Below, in pieces: positions 1 to 12,837 of a DNA stretch of 57,048 bases. How positions within the stretch are numbered: position 1 is the stretch's first letter; every line of letters starts with the position of its first letter. The notes beneath the pieces are model-generated. The model had not been told where the DNA came from, did no database searches, and saw only the letters and a program-made list of their open reading frames with translations. The position numbers were made by a program, and so were the translations under genes. This DNA comes from Alectoria sarmentosa (Eukaryota; Ascomycota; Lecanoromycetes; Lecanorales; Parmeliaceae). The stretch spans positions 1 through 57,048 of the forward strand of contig WOGZ01000223.1 of NCBI GenBank assembly GCA_009733775.1. The letters are read 5' to 3'.

Positions 1-390
1 ATTATAAATAAGATAAACGCGTAAATATATCGATTATTATTATCTTCTTTTTATATAATTTATAATATTTCTTATATATCGCTATTTAAATTTTATTATT
101 ATCGCGAGTGCACGAATAAAACGAATATTTTATTTATACAAATTTTTAAATTTATTTATAATAATAAAATGTGAAAAATCGAAAAGATTATTAATAAAAT
201 AAAGAATAAAAAAGACGTTTAATATAAAATTAAATGAAATAATTAAGATAATAAATATATATAATGAATATTAAATAAAAATATTTTAAATGTTAACGAT
301 TTAATCGATATTTTTAATTAATAATCGAGTAATAAACGAAAGTAATAAAATAAGAAATTCGATTGTGAAAAATTTAATTAATTATATAAA
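1..390. repeat. RIP-degraded AT-rich repeat, left edge of window
   Basis: Very AT-rich sequence with no open frame of note. Remaining C and G lie mostly in CpG. It is the left flank of the small LTR element inserted at 391 and probably belongs to the same degraded repeat as 2363-4430. No gene is visible. Confidence 0.6.
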
Positions 391-553
391 TGTTATGATA
401 TGTTATGAGATTTGAAAGATTTAATAAAATAAGATTAATGCGGCTAATGCGACTTTAATATATATACATATTTACTTCACCTGCACACATAAATTTTTAC
501 ATAAAATATCATCATATTAAGTTTATAAGTCACTTATTATTAATTTCGTGATA
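391..553 (+). repeat. Left LTR (163 bp) of gag-only element
   Basis: Pairs with 2200-2362 over its full length. It starts with TG; the expected terminal CA is TA here. It is immediately preceded by the ATAAA target duplication. Confidence 0.8.
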
Positions 554-1017
554 GAATAATAATAACACTTATATATCAAATGTTTATTTAAACGTTATAT
601 ACAAAATTTATATCAAAATTTAATAACATAACGCTTCAAATTAAACCTTTTATACACTCGCAGTCATCGAGTATCATTTGACAAAACATTATCGTTCAAA
701 TCGATTCTTTTGATAGATTTATCGATATCATAATAATTTCGATTATCAAAAATCAGAAACAGCAACAAAACATCGATCAATCAAATTCATTCAATCAATT
801 TAATTTATTAAACATTATTTCTATCTCTGACAGTGCAATGCTCGCATAGATAATGAAGATAATAAAAAATATGATTATTAAATTGAAGGCTTTAAAGGCC
901 AGATCTCTCAATTCAACGTTAGCATATTTTACTTTATCATCAACTTTAATTCCGTTTACTTCGAAATCGCAATTCATTCAATCAATCACGGTTTAAAAAG
1001 ATAAGCGATAAAGATTT

Positions 1018-1470
1018 AAGGAAATCGAATATTTTGATGATATCGGCGATGTGTATGCATTCATAAATCGTTTATTCAACATAATCACAAATATAAATAA
1101 AAGAGTCAAATTGATATAAATCAATTTGATGACATTACTTAAAAACAAAACATTCAATTAATATTATTACGAGTTGTCAAACGTTATTAAATGAACTCTC
1201 AATATAAATGCGTTATTGAATTTATAATGTTAAGCACTTATCGAACGATTTGAGCCTAATCATTTCAAATTTATGACTCAGTTAAAAGCATATTAATATA
1301 CACGAAAGGATGCATTTAATAAGAAAAACGTTATCGTTTACATTCAAAACATTATGAGAATCACGAAAGATCTTAAGTGAAATCAGCAAAACGACCTTAT
1401 AACAGTTTTTCATCATTTCGAGTCAGGCTTATAACGAGACCTAAACTCACTTAATATAGATTTTACATAA
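1018..1470 (+). pseudogene. Retrotransposon Gag remnant
   Basis: One reading frame starting at 1018 can be followed for about 450 nt. It carries a Gag-like order of motifs: an EIEYFDD-type start, INLMTLLK, a YYYELSNVIK helix, LIERFEPNHFKFMTQL and YIQNIMRITKDL. About seven in-frame TAA/TGA stops interrupt it, mostly where fungal Gag proteins carry Trp, Gln or Arg, as RIP would produce. The pattern matches the Gag domain of fungal LTR retrotransposons as I know it. The real N-terminus probably lies upstream, between 560 and 1018, and coding traces continue past 1470 (for example 1526-1735), but I cannot place the ends. Confidence 0.65.
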
Positions 1471-2199
1471 TTTATTAAATAGATATAGCTACGTTAAAAG
1501 GCTTAATATTAAGTGTATATTACATATGATCTCAAATTACGTTCATTTGATTCTTATTCACCATCACGTGAATAATAGCCTCATCAACAATCTCATTAAT
1601 ATCGTTTATTTGCAAGATTTTCGCAACAATCATATTTATCGAGACCTTCGCAACAATCATATTCAATTAAATCATAACAATAACAGATTTATTAAGATAA
1701 GAAAAAAGAGAATTAAACGTATAATTCACTTATAAACAGTTATCATACGACATTTATAAATCATTTCTCAGTGTATATATCACGTTATTATAGCAATATA
1801 TATGATGATGAAGGAAACGAGACTATAATTCATTGAATCTTTGCAGACGATGATCATAGATGCATTTATGAAGAATGCACATATTATCATTGAAAATCGG
1901 CGTTAAATCAGTGTTTAATTCGATTAAACCTCGAACATAGTGTTATTCGACTGCGTTTATAAATATAAAGAATTTAAAGAATATTCAATTCGATTCGAAT
2001 TCGATTTTAGCAAAATTGCGGCCGAAGAATGCGGTTTCAAAAATACTAATTTTCGATTATTCTTCTCATTTTATATATATACATGATTTATCTTAACTTA
2101 ATAAAATACAATATAATTAAATTCACTTCATTGCCACTATCTCGTTATCGCTATCACTTAATTATAAAAATATAACTTTTTTTGTTTTTTATGAACATT

Positions 2200-2362
2200 T
2201 GTTATAATATGTCATGAGATTTGAAAGATTTGATAAGATAAAATTAATGCGATTAATGCGATCTTAACATATATACATATTTGCTTCGCCTGCATATATA
2301 GATTTCTACATAAAATATTATCACATTAAATTTATAAGTCACTCATTATTGATTTCGTGACA
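2200..2362 (+). repeat. Right LTR (163 bp) of gag-only element
   Basis: Direct repeat of 391-553, with TG and CA termini intact. It is followed directly by the ATAAA target duplication at 2363-2367. Confidence 0.8.
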
Positions 2363-4430
2363 ATAAAGTATTATCGCGTAATAAACGAAAACGATATTAT
2401 AAAATTTAAATGTTTATTAAATATTATAATATTTAAAAACGATATTTTTACTATATACGCATTTTTAAATTTTTATTATTATAAACATTTATGTTAAAAA
2501 ATAATAATATTATTTATTATTTAAATTATAAATTATTATAATAAAAATATATCGTATTAAAATATATATTATTATTATAAACATAATTTTTAAAAAATCA
2601 TTTAAAGATATTATTAAAAAGATTATTTTAAATTTTTTATATTAATATTATCGCAAAAATAAATTATTATTTAATTTTATTACGTTTTTTTAATATCGTA
2701 AAATTCTCGATTGAACATTAAAGTAAAAACGAATTTTTTTAAAAAGTCGATAATATCACATTATCGTTATTTATAAAATAATTCGTTAAAACAATATTCG
2801 ATTTCAAATTTTTCGAAAAAGATTTATTGTTATTCGTTAATTTTTTTTCGAATTCACGTAAATTATTAAACTTTTATTTTAAAAACGTGTTTATATTTTT
2901 CAATTCGTCGATGCGCTTATTTATCGCGTCGAGTTTACATTATAAATTAACAATAATAATAAAAATAATCGAAATTGTCGTTATCGTGCGCCTTTATCAT
3001 TTACGTTATTAAATAATCTTTTAATCGATATACGCTTATACGCGAATAAGATTATATTTTAAATTATAACGTCGTATACGTCGTAAATTCTTTCGTATTT
3101 TATTTTGATAAATAAACGAAATTTTAACGTAGCGATTAATATTATATTTATTTATTTTATATTTAATATAAAGAAATTTTTTATCGCGAATATAAAAGTC
3201 GTTTTTTTGCAAAAATAAATTTTATATAATAAATCGATTATTATAAATTATTAACGATGTTAATTATTAAACGATAATAACGAAATAATTAATAATTAAT
3301 AATTGCGATTGTTAAGCGATAATAAATTTATTATTAAAAATGCTAATAATAATAATAATGCTATTATTGTTAATATTAATATTATTATTTTATTATATAA
3401 AATATTTATAAAACGTGTTAATGAAATTATTAAACGTAAACGACAAAGTCACGATATTTATAATAATTTTAAATTTATATTATAACGAGAAAGTTATATA
3501 CGAAATTAATTATAATGTTATCGTTATCGTATAATTAAATTAAACATTTACGAATAAAGTAAAATAAATTATAAAGAAAAAAAACAAAAGAAAAAAATTA
3601 AACTTTTATATTTAATTTAACGTCGCGATGCGATAATAAACGAATATCGAATAATAACGCGCGTTTTAATAACGTTAACGAATTAATGTTATTATTATAA
3701 TATTTATAAAGCATATCGCTTTTCAACTTTATTATTGTTTTTTAATATAAAAAAACGAAATCGCTATATTTAAAATATCGTTATTAAAAATTAAATAAAC
3801 GAATATTTATAATAAAAAGAGATTTTTACTAATTATATCATTTTATTAAAAATGTTTATAATTTAATATTTTAAAAAAATGTTATAAAATTAATAATATA
3901 ACATAACTATTATTATTGCTTAACGTTGAAAAATTATTTTATTACGAATTATAATGTTACGTCGTAATAACGATAACGTTATAATAATATATATATTTTT
4001 TTTATAAAATTTAAAGGTTTTTTAATAAACATTATATAAAACTTTTTTTTTAATATAAACATTTAAGAATCAAGATTTAAAAAGAAAGATAATTGTTAAA
4101 TTAAATAATCGTATACGTTTTATATAAAATATACGTTATCGTGACTTTATTTTTTATAAAATTTCATAAAAGTTGCAAAATTCAAATTTAATTGAATTGA
4201 TTTTATAATTATTTCGTTAATGAAAGTGTTTAATAAACATATATTTATTTAATATATCTCGAAATTTTCTTTTAATTTTTAAAGATTAATTTTATTACAT
4301 AATTTAATTATTGAACTTAGTAATAACATTACGTTTTTTATATATATTTATTTATCTGCGTTTACTTAGCGACGTAAGTAATACGTTTTATAATTTTCAA
4401 CATTTTCTCATTTTATTAAACATTTCTTTT
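2363..4430. repeat. RIP-degraded repeat, family shared with the right end of the window
   Basis: Extremely AT-rich. The part from about 3455 to 4430 is clearly homologous, in inverted orientation, to 56090-57048; one landmark is a run with three CpGs at about 3658 and 56837. Differences are mostly transitions. Short open stretches such as 3303-3485 exist but I recognise no domain, so the element class is unknown. Homology stops near 4430, where composition begins to shift towards balanced DNA. Confidence 0.7.
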
Positions 4431-4431
4431 T

Positions 4432-4610
4432 TTATTTAAAATTAATTAGCTTTATAATTATAACTGAGATGAGTTCGCTATATTGTATTATATCGATTCA
4501 TTTTCGAAAACGACACGAAGTCTTCAACATGGGTTATTCATTTGAGAATCTTTTCTCATTTATTTGAAGTCGGTTAGCTTTATAGTCACAACGGAGATCA
4601 CGTAGTGTAT
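4432..4610 (+). repeat. Short tandem duplication across the edge of the RIP block
   Basis: About 45-50 bp around 4432-4482 recur around 4560-4610, spaced 128 bp, sharing the core TTAGCTTTATA followed by a GAGAT block. The first copy, nearer the AT block, has T or A where the second has C or G at several sites (for example ATTATAACTGAG against GTCACAACGGAG). That is what RIP-type mutation leaking out of the repeat would leave. Confidence 0.5.
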
Positions 4611-7044
4611 AATACCGAGTTCTCGTTCCCCCGTTCCCGTCCCGGTTCCGGAATGAAACTGCTTCGCGGTACCACGCGGAGTATTCAATGCCCTTTACAT
4701 CAACATTGTTCCTTCCTTCCTTCCTTCCTTCCTATCTATCCATCCAAAGCTGGAGCCGAGGTCAATTCCCCCTTCCCCCCCCGGGGTCCCGACTCTCGGT
4801 TCCTTCCCATCGCGCGGTACGGCATCACACCGCCGCCGCACCTACCTATACCTACCTACCTACCTACCTATACCTACCTTCAGCTCGAAGAAACTGAAAT
4901 TCTTGTGGATTCTAACGGGGCTGGATACGTACATACATGGAATATATAGATGGCACTGCAAGAGTGTTTTCGAGACTCGAAGCCCCGGATGAGGATTCGA
5001 CTCTCTACTGCGGTTGGAGGACATTTTGGGGGCTTTCCGGGCGGGGGTTGAGCAATGGGGGTTGGGTGGTGGTGGTGGTGGTGGTGGTGATGATAGTTGA
5101 GGAGAGGGAGAGGGAGAGGGAGAGGGAGGGTGAGAATGGAAGAATGGAAGAATGGGAGAATGGGAGAATGGCGGCTGGGGTAGGGTGGGGTGGGGTGGTT
5201 TGTGGTGGGTTGTGGTGGTGTGTGATGGGTTGCTGTGTGGTGTGTGTGTGATGAATGAATAAATGAATGAATGAATGAATGGGGGGATGAGGGAATGAAA
5301 GGAGGAATGGATGTGGGAAAGGGTGAGTGAGGGAAAGGGGGAGGGAAAAGGGAAGATGGGAGCGAGAGAGGTGGGGAATGGGGGATGAGAGGGGGACGGA
5401 GCAGGGGAGAGGTGAAGGTGGGGGAGAGTGTGCGTGGGGAATTGACGGTGTGTGTGTGTGTGTGTGTGTGTGTTTAAGCGTGTGAGCGTGTTTCCGAGAG
5501 GGTATGAAGACGGAGGGCGCCTCGGCCTCATGCCTCTGTCCGATCAAGCACATCGATAATGTAGTGATTTGGACATCTGTGGTGGAGCTCCGCTGGCTTA
5601 GCCTGTATCCTGCCGTGTATGATTAGATTAAGATAGCGCGGTTCTGGGAAGGGTTGGGGAGGTGAGACGTGAGGGGTTGAAATTTGAATTGGAATTGGAA
5701 TCGGCATTGGCATTGGTACATTCGCATAAAGTCGCTTGGGGTCGGGGAGGGTGTCTTGGGTTTGGCTTCGCGGAGGGAAGATGGCCAGATGGGGGAGCAA
5801 AGGGTTTAGGGGGGGAAATGTTGGGGGTGCAGGGATTTCTTGTGGACCAAGATAGGTGGAGCCTAAGCTGTTGCTCTTTGAGATCGCTTCAGAGATCTGT
5901 CGGCCGTCCCGCCTCGTGCTTCGATCAAAGAGCAATATTTCAGTGCGTTCGTGTAGTGGCTTTGTGGGTATTATCGTTTTTGGTGGGTGTGATGCGTGCC
6001 GTTGTCGATATCCATCCATTTAGACATAGACACTCCGGGATCTTAAAGTTCATCAAGGCGCGGGACTAGGATGCTTCGCTGCCGTCGTGGTCCCGCTATG
6101 TGTCTATGTAGAAGAATAACCACGCGGTCTCCCGTTGTATGTAGATGTGTGCCCTTGCCGGGGTGTGAGATTCGGTTCCTGTGGCACTATATCCGCCTTC
6201 TTATTGGGTCGCCAATAGCCCCCCCCCCGCTGCACACCCGCCACATACACGCTTCGTGCTCCGTGCTTGCATAACGCTGTTGTAATTAAGGTGTCGATGA
6301 CGTGTCTTGTCTATGTATTGAAACTTGATGATGCACGGTGGGAACAAGTGGCGCTCTCGGCTTGTGCTGCGTGGGAGGGATGTCTTGACTCATCGCGCTC
6401 GTCGCATTGATGTCTGGGTTGGGGGGATGGTGCGTGTGGAATGGAACCGAGATTGTTTTTATCTGATGCAGAGATTTCTCTGTCTTGTTGTCGAGGAGGA
6501 AGGTGCCGGGGAATAGCAAATACGATAGGACGTCTCCTACACTGTTTGGCTGGCGGTACGGCTCGTGATGGACTCTGGGATGGGAGTCTAAGCTGGAATG
6601 GGTTTAAGCGACACCATTTGAAATGCGAGACATGTCTGTAATGTTTCAAACGTGCCCAGCTTATAATGCGTTTCACTAGAGTTGTCTTGTTCATCTAGTT
6701 TTAATGGGTTGCATTAACATTGACCGGGCGGGGGTTGAAACGGGCTTTGATCGTCGGATCTCGCCCCCATGGCGGGCTGAGGCGGGTTTCCGGCGGGGTG
6801 GCTTGAAGGGGCCTCGGGGTGTAGCCCATTATCCCGTAAGGCCTCTTATAGCGGCCCATAACCTAGCAACGGTCTGTACGCCTCGTTTTTAATCACCGTT
6901 CTATTTTTCTAAGCCTTAGATTGCGTTGAACTATCGTATCGTATTCTAGACACTATTGCGCGCGATTTCCAATGCATGACGTGCTAATTAATAGGGATCA
7001 CTCAAAATCAACGCGTTCCCCAATTACACTCGGAAGACCGGGCT
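4600..7044. other. Balanced-composition intergenic DNA, no supported gene
   Basis: This 2.4-kb stretch lies between two AT-rich transposon blocks. Open frames exist on both strands (for example minus 5528-6019 and minus 6311-6694), but their translations are low-complexity or show no recognisable domain, and no consistent exon chain can be drawn. The first kilobase is dominated by microsatellites. It may be a promoter or UTR region of a gene lost to transposon insertion, or simply non-coding. Confidence 0.5.
4700..5480 (+). repeat. Microsatellite cluster with a strongly G-rich, C-poor strand
   Basis: In order: TTCC repeats (about 4709-4731), CCTA repeats (about 4846-4875), GGT repeats (about 5065-5089), GAGAGG-type repeats (about 5101-5130), GGAGAATG-type units (about 5137-5170), AATG repeats (about 5250-5280) and GT repeats (about 5449-5473). 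From about 5040 to 5440 the plus strand has almost no cytosine. The long minus-strand frame over this region (4860-5531) is a translation of the repeats and is not called as a gene. Confidence 0.85.
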
Positions 7045-7324
7045 TACAGCTCGGTAGAGGTGCACTAAAAGCCGGCGGGGGTGGGCATATTTTGAGTATA
7101 TGCGACTCAATAGGGGTATACGGATACGCTCAGCATATGCATCAACCCCATCGAGAATAGGATTTATTTCGGGGGTGTCGAATATCAGAATATTTTCAGA
7201 TGCGCTGACGGGCAAATTTTTCATACTTTTTATCTTTTATCTCAAAAATTAAATCTTGAATATTCTCGCTCAATTCGAAATTATATATTTAATATATATT
7301 AATATATATTTTTTATTTCTTTTT

Positions 7325-7584
7325 TGTGAGGTAACAAGGTCTCTTTTCAATAAAATTGCGTAGCAATTAAGTAATCATGAAATTTATAAACGTAATAACG
7401 AGTTTTAATTAATAAGTTATTAAATGAATTAATAATTAAAGAAGAAAGAAGAAGAAAAAAAAATTGCGAATATTTAAAACTTTTATTAAGCATGTTAAGG
7501 ACGCATCTTAATTACGTAACACGTAATTTAGCAAGCGATTTAAGCGAGCTTTATTAAATCGCTTTGAATATTTTCATTTTTACA
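7325..7584 (-). repeat. 3' LTR (260 bp) of the Ty3/gypsy element
   Basis: Full-length direct repeat of 14428-14687; the differences are almost all C/T or G/A. It is the 3' LTR because the coding remnants read on the minus strand. Confidence 0.85.
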
Positions 7585-10266
7585 ATTACTTCTTTTTTTA
7601 AAAGGTTCAACCTTTAAATTTTAATATATTTGCGTATTATAATTAAATGCTTACGAGTTTTTTATATTCATTTATGTTATTTATTATTAATTGAACGTAA
7701 TTTGAATTAATGTTTATTGCTTTGAGACACGTAAATTGTTTATTATAAATTTTTATAAATATGTTAATATATTTATATGCTGTAATCGCGATAGCGCAAT
7801 TGTGGTTATTATTGTCTTGATTAATAGAGCGCGAGCATCTTATAATTGTGTTACGATGTGTTATTATCGTTATTGCAAAATGCGATTATTGTTGTTAATT
7901 ATTGTGATCTTATTATTGTTATTATTTAAAAATCGCGTTAATGAATTCAAAGTCTCATTTTTATCCTGATTTTTTAATAACAATAACATCAACATTAACA
8001 TTAACATTATTATTAATAAGTGTTATGTCTTTCTTCATATTTATTATCTTATTTGCATTTTTTATTATTATAATAATGTATTAATAAGTTATACATCATC
8101 GTAATAATGAGATATATATATTAATTAAAATGATAATTGAGCGAGGTTATAATCACTTAATTTGATTAATTTTATTTTATAATAAGCATTTTGAAGAGTA
8201 TTTGAATTTGCTTAATTAATTATGAAAGTCGATGAAATTCGTGAAAAGTATGTTAACAATATTGATAATAAATTTAATCATTTTTTATCATCATCGTGGT
8301 TTTTCGAATCGTTTTTTTCGTAAGTTAAGAATTAACAATGTGAGAACTTTTGGCTTATAGATATAATTGTTATCGTCATCGTTATTGCCCTTGTTTTTGT
8401 TTTTGTTTTTATTATCGTTTTTTTTATTATTTTTTTTTTCTTTTTTGCTTATAAATATAAGAGATTGTTTTGAGAAATGTTTAATTAATGAGATTAATAA
8501 TTATTATTATTATGATAATCTCAATTGCCCTCGTTTATAAGCATTCGCATTTGTTATAAAAAAATATTTGATTAATGAGATTAACAATTGTTTTTGTTAT
8601 TATCGTTTTTTTTTTTGCTTTTTTCCTTCTCATCATTTAAGATACGTTGTTTAAAAAGAATTGATAAATGTTTAAGAAATTGCGTTAACGCGTATTAAGT
8701 TTTCGTTTATTTTCGTTATGTGCGTGTTTTCGCGAATAACTTTTGCGCGATTTATATCGAATCGCGAGTTAACACGCGTTAACTCAAATGTGATTAATGT
8801 TTTCGCGAAGATTATTTTTGCGTGATCGATTTTTTCGTTTTCGTTTATTAGGTTATTATGCATATTATCGTCATCGTCGATAACGACATTCGCGACGCTT
8901 TACGCGTCTGAGAAGATAAAACAATCTTAATTAACATATGCGAGGGTTTTATTAATAAAAATAGTTATCGTGCGTGTCGTCGCTTTTTTTTTTATTGTTA
9001 TTATTTTTATTGTTTTTATCATTATTATTGTTATTTTCGTTATTATCTTTCGTCATCTTTTAACGATTTTTATTAATAAAAAATTGCTTTTCAATATGAG
9101 AGAGTACATAAATTAATGTTAAATAATTGTGCTTATATTTGCGATTTTTGAGATTATTGTTTTTTTCGTGATGCGAGGCGTTTCGACGTATTAAAATATG
9201 CGTGTATATAAATATGTATAAATTCTCGAGCTCTCTTTAATCGTTTTTATTAAATCTCTTAATTAAAGATTTGTTTATAAATTCTTTGTTATTATTTTTT
9301 TTATGATTTATCTCGCTTTTTAACTCTCTGCGATGATTGCGCTTTTTATTTCATTTTAAATGTTGATTTACGTGATTTTTTTATTTACTCGAAGTTCTTA
9401 ATTGCGTTTTTAACATTTTCGAAATATTTCATTAATTCTTACGAAGTTTCGTAAGATGAAAAATCTTTTTAATTAATAAAGTATTTAATTTCGTTATTGC
9501 GAATTCTTTTATTTAACATCTTATTAATTTTTCATTTTTTTTCGTTATCAATCAAAATTGTTTACGATTTTAAGTTATCGTTATACGAGTGTTAAGATTT
9601 TAATAACGACATATAAAATATAAAATGAATTTTTTCATATTTAATAAAAAGGTTTAGTTTATAAATTTGCGTGTTTATCTTTTTTAACATTTCGAAAAGT
9701 TTAAATTGTTTATAATCGAGTTTTTTTTTTGATTATAAGATGCGTATATTCAAATTTCGCAATAATATTTTTTTTTTTTTTTGAAAAATTATAGCACGAT
9801 GATGATTATTGTAATATTTTATTTATTGTTTTAACATTCATTTTCATAATTCTTTTAAATATGATTTTGTATTTCACAATTATTTTGTTTACTTTATAAT
9901 AAACGATGCTTTTTTTTTTAAGATTTTGTTTTTAAGAATATTTTTTAAATTTGTTATATATTTTATTAACAATTTTTGCGAGATTTTATTAATGCTTGCG
10001 TGTATATTATTATTATATATAAACGCAATTATTAATAAGATTTCAAATTAATTATTTTGTTTATAATTATAATAAATTCGCAAATAATGTTTAAAAATTT
10101 GATTTTGTTTTTTAATTTGATTATTTATTTGAGAGTGAAACGCAATATTAAGTTTTCGTTTCGCATTTAAATGTTAATATAACATTATTCAAAATTTGCT
10201 TATAAATAATGAGTTTCGATTTGAAATCAAATTTCGCATTATGTTTTATAACGATATAAATTCTCG

Positions 10267-10551
10267 TCATATAATATTAGCAAATTTGTTAATTTTCAAA
10301 TCTTTTATAATTATTATATACGTTGCGTATTTTATTAATTTGTTTATTAAAATTAAAATAAAGTCGTAAATTTTATTAATATATAAATTTCTCACAAATA
10401 ATAAATTTATAATGAAATTCAATATTATAATGTGAAATGAATTCACGTTATTTAATAATATTAATATCAATTTATTATAAAATTTGTGATGATGAATTCG
10501 CATCTTTTGATAATCGAGATAAATGCGAACATAATTTATTATATCGCTCAT
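10267..10551 (-). pseudogene. Integrase remnant of the Ty3/gypsy element
   Basis: The 94-residue frame follows the integrase region of fungal gypsy elements. It has a VRIYLDYQKMRIHHH stretch where the Cys-x2-Cys of the zinc finger should be (CDTCQ-type, now without cysteines), a FHIIILNFI segment at the first catalytic aspartate (now Asn), and an ILINKLIKYATYI stretch after it. Loss of Cys and Asp is explained by G-to-A changes. The frame is short of a full integrase, and the C-terminal part lies in unreadable sequence between about 8900 and 10260. Confidence 0.7.
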
Positions 10552-11508
10552 TATGCTTATTTAATAATATTTGAATTTAATATTTTTTTTAATGCGTTTA
10601 CGAGAAAAGTGTTTAACATTAAGATTATTATGATTTATATAAAGAATTTTTTTTTTCGTAATAAAATCGTTAGAAATATAAATTGCGAAATCACGACGTA
10701 ATAATTTATTCTTATCGATTTTTCATTTCAAAAGTTCATTTTGTTTAATAGCGTGTTTTTAACGTTATTTTTCATTTATAATAAAAGCGTTTTTGCGTTA
10801 TAATTTGAATAATTATGCGATTATTAATTCTCGTAATTTTAAATAAAATTTTTTCGATTTTAAAACTTGATAAATCAAAAATTGAAACGATATTATAACG
10901 TTTAAAATGCGTGTTCGTTTATCGAGCATTTTTTTATTTAAGTTTATAATTTAAATATTTGCGACGATAATATCGTTTAATTGCTTCGTTAATACTGCGA
11001 GTTTGATTGTAATAAATACGTTATTGCGTTTTTGCAAATTAAGTTAATATTTTTAATTGCGAAGCTTGTTTCGTAAAGTAAAAAAAAAATCATTATTATT
11101 ATTTTCGTTATTATTCGATTTGATAATGTTAAGTTTTTTTAATAACGCATTCGCAAAATTGAGTTTATTTTTATAATATTCGATTATAAAGTTAAATGCA
11201 ATTAATTTTTAAATTTAACGAATCTGCTTCGCATTGAGCTTTTTTATTATTATAAAATAATATAAATTATTATAATTTGAGATTATACGAATAAAATGTT
11301 TGCTTTTTTATAAGTAATATTTTTAATTTTTGAAATTTAATATAATTGTATATAATTTTTTGTTATATATGTTTTAGCGAGACTCAATTTTTTTAAATTT
11401 ATAATTGAAAAACGCAATGAGATGTTATTGTTCGTTTTTAATTAATTAATTAAATATATTATTTACATTTGTTTTAAAAATATCGATTTTTATAATAAAC
11501 GATATTTT

Positions 11509-11703
11509 TTAATTATAATATTTCAAAATAAATGTTATAATGAACACTCGTTTAAGAGTTTTAAAAGTTTTATATATTTTTTTAATAAATATAAAGAGTG
11601 ATTTAATTTCGCTTTTTTTTGTTTCGCGCGTGACATTAATTAAGGGCGCAATTATTTGCGAAAACCTTTTCACGAATTGATGATAAAAATTTGCGAATTT
11701 CAA
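11509..11703 (-). pseudogene. Reverse transcriptase connection / RNase H side remnant
   Basis: The translation opens with FANFYHQFVKRFSQIIAPL, a pattern diagnostic of the end of the gypsy reverse transcriptase, just before RNase H. The rest of RNase H is lost in stops to the left. Confidence 0.75.
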
Positions 11704-12084
11704 AAAAATTAATATGTTTTTAATAAATTTTGATTTTGATTATTTAATGATGATCTTAATGCGCGTTGACTTTATTTAAATATCATATTAATTTATAATG
11801 AATTTTAAAAAGATAATCTCGTTGCGATTGAAAACGCATTTTGATAATTTTATATAAAATTAATGCTTTAATAACGCGCGCAGCATCGTTCGCATATGCT
11901 CTTAATATAAATTTTTCGTTTTAAAATAAATTAATATATTATTTAAATATATCACGCAGAAGACGTCGATATACGATTTAAATGTTTTATTTATATATGT
12001 TTAAAAGATTGCGAGAGCATTTGCGAAATTAAAAGACATTATTTGATATTTAAATTAATCATAATAAATTCGAAAGGCGGTTTT

Positions 12085-12516
12085 TCATTTATCATCTTTT
12101 CGAATTCGTATTTTATAATATGTATTGCGAATATCAATTTTGATAAAGTGCTTCGTATATGCGAATTTTTTTAAGGTTTTTAAAAGTAGCGGTAACGAGT
12201 AATTATTTTTAATAATTATCTTATTGAGTTTTTTATAATCGATATATAATCGTAATAAATTATTTATTTTTTTAATAAATAGCATCGGCGAGTTAATTTG
12301 ATTGCTTAAGAATCGAATTCATTTTTTTTTAAACGCGTTATTTAAATAGTTTCTTATCGCTGCGAGCTTATTATGCGATATATTATAAATTGAATCGCTT
12401 TTGAATAATTTATTAGATTGTAAATTTATAAAGTGCTTAATTTGATCGTGCGTGTTAAAATTATTAAATAGTTTTTTTGAAAAGACTTTTAATAGATTTT
12501 CAAATTGTTTAAGCAC
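12085..12516 (-). pseudogene. Reverse transcriptase N-terminal half remnant
   Basis: Two adjoining minus-strand frames. 12319-12516 matches the linker before the polymerase (IKHFINLQ, then HNKLAAIRNYLNNAFKKK). 12085-12285 carries LRLYIDYKKLNKIIIKNNY and FIKIDIRNTYYKIRI, the first palm motif with its catalytic aspartate still readable (KIDIR). The later YxDD motif cannot be read through the stops between 11710 and 12080. Confidence 0.8.
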
Positions 12517-12837
12517 GTTAAGGTCGTTTAATTACGTGACATTATATCGCATAACCTCATCGTAATTATTTTCATTATTTTCAAATAAGATTTAATATGA
12601 AAATGCGATATATATTTATTTTATATTATGCGCAATTGTTGCATTGATTAACGACGCAAATAAATTCACATTTATCATTGCGATATTTGTTTGCTTTTTA
12701 TTATTTATAAAAAAATCGCGATAAGTTTAAAATTATTCGCGTTAATGAATGTTAAGATCGATATTATAAATTCAAGAGAAATTAAAAATAAGATCGTATT
12801 CTCGCATATTCACGATATACATTTTTAAGATTTACTT

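Larger units (their letters stand above)
391..2362 (+). mobile_element. Gag-only LTR retroelement, RIP-mutated, non-autonomous
   Basis: Two 163-bp direct repeats (391-553 and 2200-2362) bound a 1,646-bp interior. They begin TGTTAT and end TGACA (TGATA in the left copy, a C-to-T change), and differences between them are almost all transitions. The 5 bp before the left repeat (386-390) and after the right one (2363-2367) are both ATAAA, a target-site duplication. The interior reads as a degraded retrotransposon Gag on the plus strand; I see no protease, reverse transcriptase or integrase, and there is no room for them. The architecture fits a gag-bearing, non-autonomous LTR element that needed enzymes from a full-length relative. 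The interior is less AT-rich than the flanks. Confidence 0.8.

Noticed and set aside
4945..5020. tRNA-like text with a TTCGA loop
   Set aside because: The T stem has only three pairs and no matching acceptor or D arm exists.
4860..5531. Long minus-strand frame (223 codons), rich in His, Pro and Ser
   Set aside because: It is a translation of GT, AATG, GAGAGG and GGT microsatellites; no domain and no start context.
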